64,000 bases of DNA from Schistocerca nitens (lineage: Eukaryota > Arthropoda > Insecta > Orthoptera > Acrididae): assembly GCF_023898315.1 (NCBI RefSeq), contig NC_064619.1, forward strand, positions 370,900,150 to 370,964,149. The letters are read 5' to 3'. Numbering within the stretch: position 1 is the first letter of the stretch; every line of letters starts with the position of its first letter. This document shows positions 42,903 through 54,013 of the stretch, piece after piece. The position numbers and the translations under genes are program-made. The notes under the pieces were generated by a model. That model was not told the DNA's origin, did not search any database, and worked only from the letters and a program-made list of their open reading frames with translations.

Positions 42903-42990
42903 CATGCCAGCGTTTGTCTGACGTAAATTACGTTAACTACATAAAACCTCAATCACGATGGCCGGATGGATTTTGGGGCCTCGATGTTTC
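42903..42990 (-). mobile_element. SINE type 2 fragment (degenerate)
   Basis: GCCAGCGTTTGTCTGA, AAAACCTCAATCACGATGGC and CCGGATGGATTTTGG align, with many changes, to the middle of the type 2 SINE at 47083-47311 (GGCATTTGCCTGA, AAACCTAAACCAGGATGGCC). The head and tail are not recognisable. Confidence 0.4.
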
Positions 42991-43770
42991 CAAATACAAG
43001 AGCAGCCTGTTTTACATAGCGAGACCTCATCCGGTTTATTCCCTAGTATAAGATAATGTTTACATAATACATTCTTGAAAAGAATGTATCTAATAATATA
43101 AAAAGCTAGTGCTAAATTATTAACTACTTTCTCACTGCAGATCTCTTCACACACTACAAATACGCTATTTCATGACGTAATACTACACACACAATCGCTG
43201 ACACTAGGGTTATGGTGACGACTGTTTAGTTTTACCTTTTGTGTACCGCAACTTTACCTGAAAAATTGAGTCAGCATTCCTGCACAATGAGTGAGACGTT
43301 AGGCTAGGGAAAATATGTTAGTATTATCCTTTGCAGAGCTTTAGAGTAAGGTTTTGAAGAAAACAGAAAGAGGGAATATTATAGTAGGAAAGTGGTAGGA
43401 AATGACACATGTGTTAACAGCTCATTTCAGTCTCCAAATTCATCTCTCGCTTCTGCTATGCCCTGCTATAAGGATGGAGTACGAGAAACGCCTGCTCAGT
43501 TTGTTGCCACATCTTCTCCTGATGTGCTCTGCCCATCACAATTCCAGTATTTTAACGTGGGTCAGTTTTAACTGGCGTCCAGTTTCAAATCTGAGTGCTT
43601 AAATAGGAACCCATTCCTCTTGTTACCAGCAAGGCAGGTTATGTATAAATCTAATGTAATGTTACAAATGCTCAAAAACTCGACGAATGAGTAAAACCAG
43701 ATGAATGTGTGCCCAGAGAAAAATGAAAAACATTTTAAAATTATATGCTGCATTCCAGACATTTGCAATA
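42991..43770. other. Unassigned sequence
   Basis: No gene or repeat recognised. The longest open frame on the plus strand here is 66 codons, without signature. Confidence 0.5.
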
Positions 43771-43772
43771 TA

Positions 43773-44929
43773 CACTGATCAGCCAGAACATTATGACCAC
43801 CGTCACCTGGCGAGAAGTGGCTACAACTCAGACACACGAACGGTGCATGTAGTATCAGTGAGTGTACTGTCAGTGTGTAGAATGGGGGAAGCACGCGATC
43901 TATCTGAGATTGACCGAGGGCAGGTCGTGATGTCCAGAGGCTTGGCACGAGCATTTCTGAAACTGCATGACTTGTCGGATGTTCGAGGAGTGCTGTGGCG
44001 AGTATCTTCAAAATGTGGAGAAACCAAGGTGAAACCACGTCCAGACGTCTTGGGATTGGGCGGCTGCCCCTCATAACACATGTCGGACGTCGTGGGCTAG
44101 GCAGACTGGTAAAACAGGACAGCAGCGATCTGTGGCGGAAGTAACATCAGACCTTAATGCTGAGCAGAGTAAAAGTATGTCTGAACACACATTGGACCAG
44201 ACACTTCTAACGACGGGCTTCCGCAGTCGCTGAAACATGCAACGTTAATATCACCACATCGACAACTACGACTGAAATGGGTACGTGACCATCGGCATTG
44301 GACGTTGGCGCAGTGGCAGAGCGTTGCATGGTCTTATGAATCCCAGTACCTTGTTCATTATGCCGCTGGGAGGGCGCGAATCCGTTGGCTTATAGGGGAA
44401 CAGCTCCTTGACACCTGTACTGCAGGACGGAGACAAGCTGGCGGCGGCTCCATTATGCTCTGGGGAACATTCACGTGGGCATCCATGGGGCTAGTGGAGC
44501 TCGTGCAGGAGCACCATGACGGCCAAGGAGTATCCTACACTGGCTGCAGACCACGTAACCCCTTCATGTATCCCAACGACAGTGGCATTTTTCAGCAAGA
44601 TAATGTATGTCACAAGGCCAGGAGTGTGGTACAGTGATTCGAGGAACACAGTGGCGAGTTCCAATTGATGTGGTAGCCCCCATCTTTCCAGATCTTGAAC
44701 CGATCGAAAATATGTGGGACGTGACTCAACGTGGCGTCAGAGGTCATCGCTTCCCTCCGCGGAATTTACAGGAATTTGGTGACTCGTGTACAGATGTTGT
44801 GCAAATTTCCTCCAGCGACCTACCAAGGCCTCATTGCTTCCATGCCACGACGCGTCATCGCTGCTATCCGTGCCAAAGGTGGACATACCGGCTATTAGGT
44901 AAGTGGTCGTAATGTTCTGGCTGATATCT

Positions 44930-44930
<1 letters not shown>
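43773..44930 (+). mobile_element. Tc1-like element relic
   Basis: The left end CACTGATCAGCCAGAACATT (after TA at 43771-43772) is mirrored by AATGTTCTGGCTGATATCTC at 44911-44930, whose last bases are altered. It contains a decayed transposase and is followed by a (TG)n tract with a SINE. Confidence 0.8.
43879..44900 (+). pseudogene. Tc1-like transposase pseudogene
   Basis: MGEARDLSEIDRGQVVMSRG starts at 43879 (HTH). Stops and shifts occupy 44070-44230. From 44305 the frame reads WQSVAWSYESQYLVHYAAGR, where Tyr replaces the first catalytic Asp (SDES to SYES), then GRRQAGGGSIMLWGTF and SGIFQQDNVCHKARSV (second Asp kept). A further frame covers the SPDLNPIE region as FPDLEPIENMWDV (Glu kept) and the end MPRRVIAAIRAKGGHTGY. 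The family is DD34E-like by layout. Confidence 0.75.
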
Positions 44931-44935
<5 letters not shown>

Positions 44936-44966
<31 letters not shown>

Positions 44967-45223
44967 CAAAAATGGCTCTGAGTACTATGGGACTTAACTT
45001 CTGAGGTCATCAGTCCCCTAGAACTTAGACTGATGACCTCAGATGTTAAGTCCCATAGTGCTCAGAACCATTTGAACCAACCCTAGAACGTAGAACTACT
45101 TAAACCTAACTAACCTAAGGACAGCACACACATCCATGCCCGAGGCAGGATTCGAACCTGCGACCGCAGCGTTCGCGCGGTTTCAGACTGTAGCGCCTAG
45201 AATCGCTCGGGCACCCCGGCCGG

Positions 45224-45268
<45 letters not shown>
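44936..45268. repeat. (TG)n microsatellite split by a SINE
   Basis: TG repeats at 44936-44964 and again at 45225-45268. The SINE at 44965-45224 lies between. The repeat itself may be the duplicated target. Confidence 0.9.
44965..45224 (-). mobile_element. Palindromic SINE type 1
   Basis: Minus orientation with the usual head (GCCGGCCGGGG at the right end) and body. The tail appears twice, in opposite directions: 44965-45013 is inverted at 45030-45076, with a 16-base loop, and the body then resumes with AACCCTAGAACGTAGAAC. The result can fold into a hairpin of almost 50 base pairs. Confidence 0.85.
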
Positions 45269-45269
<1 letters not shown>

Positions 45270-47082
45270 CTGTAAGACTACACATGCAACTTTCCCGTAT
45301 TTAAACACTTTACCGTGTTAACAGTGCATTTTTGTGATAGAAAACTGCAGACTGTGTATGGACATCTGCCCTTCCGATGCCCCTCACAGCTCCGTCTCTA
45401 CCCCTGCTGCACGCGACTGTCAGCATCTCTGACCCCCCCCCCCCCCGCCCCCTTCTCTCTCTCTTTCTCTTTGGCAGCGCAAGTTACAGAAAATTGGCGA
45501 TGTCAATCGTTGTCCAATTATGAGTTTCATACTGAAAGATGACAAAGCGCCACAATCTTCTCAGTCTTTTATAAAGGTATGGAAGAAATAAAAGCTAAGC
45601 TGTGAGAGAAAAAAGTGCTATTTCATTTCATCAAGATTTAGCCCAATGACTTCGAAGAATCGTAACTTTCAAAAACGTCAATCGACACTGATTATTATTC
45701 TTCTCAAATTTTTGTCTGTTTCCAACTCTATCACTGAAGGGTCATATTCTTTTATATAAATGACGAGGACTTATAATAGGTACACGGAACAGTAAATATG
45801 TCTGAGACACGGGCTGTGTCCCATTAAAAGTAACGATATGCATTGATGGGCTTTCTAGTGAGCTGTCGCTTGATAATGGCATAATACGCAGATATCGAGA
45901 CTGTGGTGAGTAAATACATTTAAAAACACTCCAGCTGAAAAATGTTGTCCTTTCTAAAATATTGCACGTCTACGGACTCAAGTAAACAAAAAATAATGCA
46001 CTGCGTATTAATGCGATGAAGGCCTGTTTCGCAAAGCTGCGCGGACACGTTATTCCAGCAGATCGACGACTGCTCCACGCTGCAAAATCTATCAACGAGA
46101 TATTAAATTAAAATCAGATAGCGTCACTCCTTGGCATAAACATTCATCCAGGATGTAGCTGTGGAACCTGCTCTCCAGGAAACAGGTTCACAGACGTCAA
46201 CCACCGTGCGCTCGCCCAAGCTATGTCTTTCAGTGGAGGACGTGCAGAAGCTTCTTCAGTCATTGTCTTCACGTGTGTAAGTCTTGTTCTCACCTGTCTA
46301 AGGATTCACCAACTACTCATTTTTGATCAAATGTTTGAGCGGAGCGGAAACAAGATTCCGTGTAAATTATACGATAGGTCTTTGTCGGAATTTTCCTGTC
46401 CAAACAAAGAGTGGGAAATGGACAAATGGCGTATCAAAGGGACCAGTGTGAGGTCTAGTTTCGAAAAAAAAAATAATTGCTTGAACGTAATCAGAGTAAT
46501 AATGGACAACTTAGCGATTTGAGAAGGGAAATATAAATATTTTACGAGCAGCTGCTGCCAGTTATGTAAATTAAGTGTCAAAAAGTTCATCTCTTCAAGA
46601 CCTACCGATTTTGCGCATAAAAAGCAGTATTGGCACTATATTTAGCTTTCAAAAAGGCTTCTTTCGAATCAAGTACTAAATTTTTAAGACTAGTGCGTGA
46701 AAGTTTCTGCATGACAGGAGACAAAATAAATTTCTTAAGTATAATTACTTTCAAAGAAAAAATTTTCGTGCGCTAATATTATGAGGAAGTCACAAGGACA
46801 CAGTTCAAGTAAAGCAGGCATCTCAGTTAAGACTTTCTAATACAGTAATGAACACCACCGACAGTGGGAACTATTACCTGAACGTCATGCTGAAGTCAAT
46901 ATGAAAAGAAGAAAAATCGTGATTGACTACAACAAACGAAATCACGTTTTTTACACTCACAAGTTCTCAAAAAACATTTTATGTTTCCTAAAATAAAATT
47001 ACAAATGGAATGTGTTTAGACCACAATCGATATATTTCTGGCCCCTGAAGAACAACAAGGCAAATATTGTTTGGTGGATTAG
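45269..47082. other. Unassigned sequence
   Basis: No gene or known repeat seen. It has a poly-C run near 45433-45446 and several AT-rich stretches. Open frames stay under 100 codons without signatures. Confidence 0.5.
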
Positions 47083-47311
47083 TTGGTTGATTCGGGGGTG
47101 GGGACCGAACAGCGAAGTCATCGGTCTCATCAATGGATTAAGGAACGATGGGAAAGGAAATCGGCGGTTCCCTTTCAAAGGAACCATTCCGGCATTTGCC
47201 TGAAGCGATTTAGGGGGGTAACGGAAAACCTAAACCAGGATGGCCGGTGCGGATTTGAACTGCCGTTCTCCCGAATGTGAGTCCAGTGTGCTAATCACTG
47301 CGCCACCTCGC
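47083..47311 (-). mobile_element. SINE type 2, minus orientation
   Basis: The minus strand begins GCGAGGTGGCGCAGTGATTA (A-box-like) and has GGCAGTTCAAATCCG (B-box-like). The middle has ATCCTGGTTTAGGTTTTCC, and the tail GAGACCGATGACTTCGCTG, CGGTCCCCACCCCCG. It is more complete than the copy at 5719-5906. Target duplications are not clear. Confidence 0.85.
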
Positions 47312-47407
47312 CAGTTTCTGAATGAGGACAGTGTAATATTTAGACCCATTCTTCTCGACAACCTTGATGGTCAGGATTCTTATAAAACACTGCAGCTGTA
47401 CGTCACT

Positions 47408-47484
47408 GGTTCAAATGGCTCTGAGCACTATGGGACTTAACTTCTGAGGACATCAGTCCCCTAGAACTTAGAGCGCCTAGAACC
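47408..47484 (-). mobile_element. SINE type 1 with internal deletion
   Basis: The tail GGTTCAAATGGCTCTGAGCA runs to CCTAGAACTTAGA and joins directly to GCGCCTAGAACC, a piece of the tRNA-like head. The body between is missing. Confidence 0.8.
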
Positions 47485-48348
47485 AACGGCAATGTGCATT
47501 ACTGAATGTGGTTTCTGAAAAGTGTAATTTAGAGATACAGCCACAGGTATCTCGGGGAGAAGACTCTGACTGGGTGACTAATACAAAGAGATTGTGGAAA
47601 CGACGAAAGTGTGTTTCGTTATAAAACAGACACTACGCCAGTCAATTTACATTATAGTCGTAAAACGCTACCAGTTTCGGTAATGGCCTCTCATTTTCGG
47701 AAGTACGCTGCGTTCACGGTGGCATCGACAACGGTGGCCAGACCCCGTCGCAAGGAGTCGACCGATAACACCAGTCGACAGTTTGGTCATAGTGCATCTA
47801 AACTCATACGCTCGCTTTTGGAGGGATTAAGGAGATTAGGATACAATTTAGTCCATCAAGGAGGTTAGAATCTCTTTCCTCAATTACTGAAATAGTCAGA
47901 TGTGTTTAAGGGAATATATGAGATGAAGAGAGAAACATTCTGTTACACCCTTGATTCGGTTCGTGGTGACATTCAAAAGCATGACTGCAAGCACTCTGCA
48001 CAACTTCAGTATTCTGACCAACTAAAATTCTGGGAAGTGGAAACACATACATAATATTTGCAAACCACCTCATATAACAGAATCACCATTCTAATAACAA
48101 AAAAAACGCCAATAATAATAATTTGCAGACAGCTAATGCCCACCTAACAAACACAAAAAATATCTACTACAGAAACTTTAAGCATCAAAATGGTCATACG
48201 CCACCTTTGTCGCGTGAACACACAATCTTTTGAGGTTATAATCTAGGCCTAATATTTCCAGTACAATGCAAGTGTTGTAGATGACATGGTTATTAAACAT
48301 CGACATGAGGCTGAAATGGCTAGACAGCCACACAAGTTGCATAATATA
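47485..48348. other. Unassigned sequence
   Basis: No gene recognised. The open frame at 47611-47868 lacks family features. Confidence 0.5.
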
Positions 48349-49269
48349 CAGGGTGATTCAAAAAGAATACCACAACTTTAAAAATGTGTATTTAATGAAA
48401 GAAACATAATATAACCTTCTGTTATACATCATTACAAAGAGTATTTAAAAAGGTTTTTTTTCACTCAAAAACAAGTTCAGAGATGTTCAATATGGCCCCC
48501 TCCAGACACTCGAGCAATATCAACCCGATACTCCAACTCGTTCCACACTCTCTGTAGCATATCAGGCGTAACAGTTTGGATAGCTGCTGTTATTTCTCGT
48601 TTCAAATCATCAATGGTGGCTGGGAGAGGTGGCCGAAACACCATATCCTTAACATACCCCCATAAGAAAAAATCGCAGGGGGTAAGATCAGGGCTTCTTG
48701 ACGGCCAGTGATGAAGTGCTCTGTCACGGGCTGCCTGGCGGCCGATCCATCGCCTCGGGTAGTTGACGTTCAGGTTTCCTAACTAACCTTTTTCTCCATA
48801 CAGTTGATTGTGGAATTTGCAGCTCTCTGCTAGCTCTGCGAGTCGATTTTCCTGGGCTGCGAACAAATGCTTGCTGGATGCATGCTACATTTTCATCACT
48901 CGTTCTCGGCCGTCCAGAACTTTTCCCTTTGCACAAACACCCATTCTCTGTAAACTGTTTATACCAACGTTTAATACACCACCTATCAGGAGGTTTAACA
49001 CTATACTTCGTTCGAAATGCACGCTGAACAACTGTCGTCGATTCACTTCTGCCGTACTCAATAACACAAAAAGCTTTCTGTTGAGCGGTCGCCATCTTAG
49101 CATCAACTGACGCTGACGCCTAGTCAACAGCGCCTCAAGCGAACAAATGTACAACTAAATGAAACTTTATAGCTCCCTTAATTCGCCGACAGATAGTGCT
49201 TAGCTCTGCCTTTTGTCGTTGCAGAGTTTTAAATTCCTAAAGTTGTGGTATTCTTTTTGAATCACCCTG
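48349..49269 (-). mobile_element. Mariner-superfamily deletion derivative (921 bp)
   Basis: Flanked by TA (48347-48348 and 49270-49271), with perfect terminal repeats of about 32 bases starting CAGGGTGATTCAAAAAGAAT. On the minus strand the N-terminus starts at 49095 (MATAQQKAFCVIEYGRSEST, RWCIKRWYKQFTENG and GRPRTSDENV). At about 48780 it jumps to the C-terminal part across frames (SPDLTPCDFFLWGYVKD-type text near 48650-48720; IEHL end near 48490). Both first catalytic Asp are deleted. The good terminal repeats mean it could still be moved by a related transposase. Confidence 0.8.
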
Positions 49270-49640
49270 TATTATAAGGTAATGTTTAATAAATTATGAT
49301 TAAATTTTTAAGTTGTTCTAAACTTGTGGTTTCCAAGAAAACGATTTCAGACCATAGATTCGTAGACATATCTGTTATCAGACTTCTCATGCTCAGGACG
49401 CAGCAAAATTTCTTTCTTGTAGAAAACTTAATAGTTTCTCACAATGCATATTTTGCGCGTGAGGACTTTGACCAAGTCGACCGAAGAAAACAAACTGATG
49501 TAAATTCCACCGACCACAGTCCAAAATCTGGTCCTTCTGTCGTTGATACCGAGTGAGCTGTGACCGCGCACGTACTGGTGTACTGATTTGAAAATAGGCC
49601 GTCATCGGCCGATGTCGGTCGTCGGTGAAATCCCACGACG

Positions 49641-49722
49641 CCCTATCACCGAAGTCAAGCAGCATCGAGCCCGGATAGTACTTTTGGGTGGGAGGCCGCC
49701 TGGGAACTCCGAGTGCTCTTTA
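49641..49722 (+). other. 5S rRNA-like segment (pseudogene or 5S-derived SINE head)
   Basis: ATCACCGAAGTCAAGCAGCA then CCCGGATAGTACTTTTGGGT and GGGAGGCCGCCTGGGAACTC match the 3' two-thirds of insect 5S rRNA, including the A-box, intermediate element and C-box regions used by RNA polymerase III. The 5' third is not recognisable and the usual T-run terminator is absent. So it is either a 5S pseudogene or the head of a SINE3-type element. Confidence 0.65.
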
Positions 49723-50387
49723 ATGAATAACACGTCATCACTACAGCTTATCGGTGTATTTGAAAGGTCTTTTTATGTATAAATTGCATTTAAACAGTGA
49801 TTCTATGTGTAAATGTGCTAAATGCGCGCGTTCTCTCGCTCATCCTATATTTAGGCAAATGTCTAAATAGGTATAATATCAGTACCACTTCCTGAACTAT
49901 ATTTACCATGTACTCTCCGATTAACAAAATTTTGCTTTCCTCATTATGCAATTGTATACTTTTTTTTTCTTTTCCAAAATGCATTTCAAAGTCGCGTCAG
50001 TTTATGCCATTTCATACGCGATACGTCAAACATTCAACTCTTAACTGTGTCTTAAATTACAATGTCGTAACATTAAAAATTGGTTCTTGCTACTCAAATA
50101 TTTTCTTTATCCATAGATACATGTCTCCAATCACTGGATCAATTTCATCCAAACTTGCTACACATTTACCCTACTGTCAGGCAACAATCGCTGTGGGGGC
50201 GAAAAAGTGTAGCCCGCAACGCGCGAATTCCCAGACGTTATTCACCAAGTATTTGAGAATGAGAGCACTTGCGACTTGCAGCAACCTTTACGAAATATTG
50301 TCTCGCTGACAACCCCTAAAAATGATGATAGCAAAAAAGTTGATTGTTTACTATTTTTCCACTGTTCATGCAGTAAAAGTACCGCAT
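49723..50387. other. Unassigned sequence
   Basis: AT-rich. No gene or repeat recognised. Confidence 0.5.
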
Positions 50388-50571
50388 GAGGTAGTGATTT
50401 ATTGATTCTTTACTACCGACTATTCGCGACACATTTTTCAGATGGTACGCACATGTAGCATTGAATACAACTGCAAAATTATATCATTTTGCAACACGTA
50501 GTTCAGGAGATATGACGTCATAAACAATGAGACGCGTGAAAAACTGTTGCATCATGTATGACGTTTACATA

Positions 50572-51898
50572 CGAGGTGCGGCTAGAAAAAAACCGGACTG
50601 ATGCTGGAAAAAACATTTATTTACAATTATTTACAATTACATGTTATCTCCTTCAATGTACTCTCCTCGTCGGTCTCTACACCGCTCCATACGAATTTTC
50701 CACTGTTCATAGCAATGCTGCAGATCATTTTCGGTAAGTCCATACATTACTTCCGTCGCTTTTTCTTTTACTGCTTCAACAGTCTCAAATCTAGTTCCTT
50801 TCAAAGCTGACTTGACTTTAGGGAAAAGAAAAAAGTCACAGGGGGCCAAATCAGGTGAGTAGGGTGGATGATCTAAGATGGGAATGTTGTGTTTTGCCAA
50901 AAACGTCTTCACTGACAACGCACTGTGAGCTGGGGCATTGTCTTGGTGAAGGATCCATGACTTTTTTCTCCACAAATCGTTCCGTTTTCTCCGTACTCGC
51001 TCACGTAGGGTAGCCAGGACGCTAATGTAGTAATGCTGATTCACTGTTTGTCCCTCTGGTACCCAATCAATGTGCACAATCCCTTTGATATCAAAAAAAA
51101 AACAATCATCATTCCCTTGAATTTCGATTTTGACATTCGTGCTTTTTTTTTGTCGTGGAGAACCAGGAGTTTTCCAATGCATCGATTGACGTTTAGTTTC
51201 GGGATCGTAAGTAAAAAACCACGATTCATCGCAAGTAATAACATTTTGTAAGAAGGTGGGATCACTTTCAATGTTTTCCAGGATGTCAGAACAAATCATT
51301 CTTCGGCGTTCCTTCTGTTCAATTGTGAGACACTTTGGAACCATTTTTGAACACACTTTGTTCATGTTGAAACTTTCATGAAGAATCTGCCTAACACTTT
51401 CCTTGTCAACTCCTGTTAACTCAGACACTGCTCTGATTGTTAAACGGCGATCTTGTCGAACAAGTTTACCGATTTTTTCAATGTTTGCATCAGTTTTTGC
51501 TGACAATGGTATGTCAGTACGAGTGTCATCACTGGTGTCTTCGCGGCCATCTTTAAATCGTTTAAACCACTCAAACACTTGTGTTCGCGATAAACAATCA
51601 TCGCCGTACACTTGTTGTAACATTACAAACGTTTAACTTGCAGATTTTCCTAGTTTGAAACAAAATTTGATGTTAACACGCTGTTCTTTCTGTACACTCA
51701 ACATTTTCCGACGCACAGACAAAACGTCAACTACTTAAAACAGACGCCACGGGCAGACTGAGTGCAGGAGGCAGATGAAACTCGAGCAGTAGGCGGAGCG
51801 AGAGTCACGTGACAGGCCACGCGACTTTCAGCCTTATTGCATTCGTTTTATTGTTTCACCAGTACTAGTCCGGTTTTTTTTTTTCTAGCCACACCTCG
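50572..51898 (-). mobile_element. Mariner element (1327 bp)
   Basis: TA at 50570-50571 and 51899-51900. Terminal repeats start CGAGGTGCGGCTAGAAAAAA on the left and CGAGGTGTGGCTAGAAAAAA on the right (complement), followed by CCGGACT, with an A-run length difference. It encodes an almost complete transposase. Confidence 0.95.
50637..51704 (-). pseudogene. Mariner transposase with one nonsense codon
   Basis: The natural start is MLSVQKEQRVNIKFCFKLGK at 51704. Codon 24 is TAA (51633-51635), after KSAS. The frame then stays open from TFVMLQQVYGDDCLSRTQVF to the end (GDNM, 50637), so a Met at 51623 could start a protein of 328 residues lacking the first 27. Catalytic residues are all present: ITCDESWF, LHQDNAPAHS and SPDLAPCDFFLFPKVK, with 34 residues between the last two Asp (DD34D). 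Other conserved parts are WFKRFKDGRE, VPKCLTIEQKERRR and YDPETKRQSMHW. It is the least damaged mariner here. Whether the shortened form is active is unknown, because the lost part includes the start of the first DNA-binding helix region. Confidence 0.92.
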
Positions 51899-52220
51899 TA
51901 TATTACTTCGTTGCTACTAACTCCATTCGCAACACATTTCGCAGACAGTATCCACGTATGTCGTTGAATGTACCTACAACATTATATCATGGTACGGAAC
52001 ATAGTTCAGGTGATTTGACGTCATAAAAGTGAGCTCCGCGAAAAACTGTCGCATCGTACTTGGCGTTTAAATTTATTATTTCGCTGCTACAAACTCAATT
52101 CGCAATACATTTTGCAGACAGTATCCACATACACCGCTGAATGTACCTACACAATTATATCGTTGTACGACAAACAGTACACGAGATACGACGTCATAAC
52201 CATTAAGCCCAAGGGCGTAC

Positions 52221-52532
52221 GCCGCGCGATACGGTCGTGGCCGCACAGCTATAAATAAATACCTACGCAACGCGAGATATGTATATTTTCGCATTATATA
52301 CTATCATTTAATTTCGGTCTGTTCAATACACTCATGAATGACTAGAAACGAGTAGTCTAACGCCTTTACTCTCACAATATATTTTCCACAAGCAAATTCT
52401 ATTAATGTCATCCACTATATGCACAATTAATGAACTCCATTTGAGGAATATCGAGCCACAGATAATCGCAAAAAAGACTAGGAAAACAAAAGAACAGTAT
52501 GAAACCACATAAAACCATAAGAATTCTTTTGG
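52221..52532. other. Unassigned sequence
   Basis: AT-rich. No gene or repeat recognised. Confidence 0.5.
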
Positions 52533-52886
52533 AATTAACTAAACAAACACTGTTTTTTAGCCTCGTTTCACAATTAATTATTAATGTTGTTGCACAACCG
52601 AGGTTTTGGGTTATAAGCCCACTTTCAAGTACACTACTGATTCCCATAGATGATAATGCAGAGATAAACATGATGACAAGGGAAAGATAATCTCAATTTC
52701 TTAAGGTATCGATCCATAGCCTAATGTACAATTACATCAATGACCATCTCATAACCAGTTACATACATTATTAGACATTCACCATTTATACTACAGTGAT
52801 CGGACTAAAGTTATGCATCAGCCAAGATATTTTTAAATATGATGGACTGGCGCCAAAATTTTTGCTTCTATCCTGGGGTTGAGATC

Positions 52887-53294
52887 TCATCTAAAAGAGG
52901 TGAATAATTGAATTGGGTTTGCTCGTTTGATAACAGGTGTGGGGATATACCCATCTGTTTTTTTAATTTCTAAAATTTCTAATTGGTCGAGTTTCGCCCC
53001 CTTTTCCTCTGTGTGTAGGACTTGTACATCTAGTGTGTATTTGTGATAATTGTTCAGGCAATGTTCTGCAAAGGCTGAACCAGGCTTCCTCAATCTCCAG
53101 CTTCTGTGGTGTTCCTTAACCCTGGTACAGATTGACCTCCCCGTCTGTCCAATGTAGCAAGACTGACACTCATGGCATGTGATTTTATAAACCCCACTTT
53201 TTGTGATAGCTGGTTGTTTGTCTTTTGCATTGAACAAGAAACTACCTATTGTCTGAGGGACATAGAAAAATACAGATAAACCCTTTGCCTTCAA
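52887..53294 (-). pseudogene. Penelope-like element: GIY-YIG endonuclease domain
   Basis: A 135-codon open frame: LSVFFYVPQTIGSFLFNAKD, then SGVYKITCHECQSCYIGQTG (the GIY...YIG pair as GVY and YIG), RSICTRVKEHHRSW (catalytic Arg region), FAEHCLNNYHKYTL and KLDQLEILEIKKTD (with the catalytic Glu). It is complete as a domain and ends NPIQLFTSFR. The linked RT upstream is in several frames, so this open frame is the surviving C-terminus of a longer ORF. It would nick DNA for target-primed insertion. The CxxC pair within CHEC is typical of this family. Confidence 0.85.
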
Positions 53295-53329
53295 GATGTT
53301 ACTTACGTTATTTGATATTTTCCCTATAA

Positions 53330-53890
53330 AAGGTAATCTGCACCATTTCTTTTCCTATTTGTCTGTGTTTTCCATTGGGGACTGTAGGAACCTGGCTTGC
53401 TTCTTTATCTTTTTACCTAAAATTTTATCAATGGTGTTGGGGTCAAATTAATTACTTGTGGCTATCCTTTTTATTATGTTAAGTTCCTGGTAAAAGTCTT
53501 CTTGGGACATAGGGATAGAAAGGAGACAGTGGATCATTTGATGGAATGCTGCATGTTTGTGGGTTGTAGGATGTTGGGAGGAAGCAAAGATGAAAGTGTC
53601 AGTGAAGGAATCTTTTCGGTAAATTTTGAATGTATGTATGGTTACTGTCTTTTATCTTTAAGCTGATGCCCAGGAAATTTATGTTGCCCCCCTCCCCCCA
53701 GCTCCATGTTGACCTTTATGTTAGTGTGCCACTGGTTCATATTTTCCACAAATTTATAGAGCTCTCTATTGGGACCTTTCCACATACAAAGAATATCATC
53801 TACATATCAGTCTCCCACTTGTCCACGAACATTTTCGCTAGTAAGGGGGATAAAGGTGAACCCATTTCCAGACCATCTGCTTGCTGATAA
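53330..53890 (-). pseudogene. Penelope-like element: reverse-transcriptase remains
   Basis: Minus strand: QADGLEMGSPLSPLLAKMFV (motif 4 of PLE RTs), then across a frame change YxDDI (YVDDI-like text at about 53785-53800), NINFLGISLKIK (53660-53690), FIFASSQHPTTHKHAAFHQM (53540-53600) and ARFLQSPMENTDK (53350-53400). The order matches the RT-to-endonuclease linker of Penelope-like elements. Frameshifts and stops occur at several places. Confidence 0.75.
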
Positions 53891-54013
53891 CAGCTCCCTT
53901 GAAAGCAGAAATAATTTTGATTTAAACAACAGTCTATTGCACTAAGAATGCGGCTGCTCTTCTAGATTTATTGTTTAAATCAAAATTATTTCTGCTTTCA
54001 AGGGATCTGTTAT
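53887..54013. repeat. Inverted repeat, 43-bp arms
   Basis: Arms 53887-53929 and 53971-54013 pair over 43 bases with one mismatch (34 perfect), with a 41-base spacer. The core is GAAAGCAGAAATAATTTTGA. It marks the 5' breakpoint of the Penelope-like element. Confidence 0.9.

Larger units (their letters stand above)
50388..52220. repeat. Satellite, about 173 bp x 3, split by a mariner
   Basis: Units lie at about 50388-50571, 51901-52073 and 52074-52220. Shared words are ATTCGC(A/G)A(T/C)ACATTT, CAGACAGTATCCACRTA, GAATGTACCTACA, ATTATATC and GACGTCATAA. The spacing of the last two is exactly 173 bases. The mariner at 50572-51898 lies between the first and second units. Confidence 0.75.
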
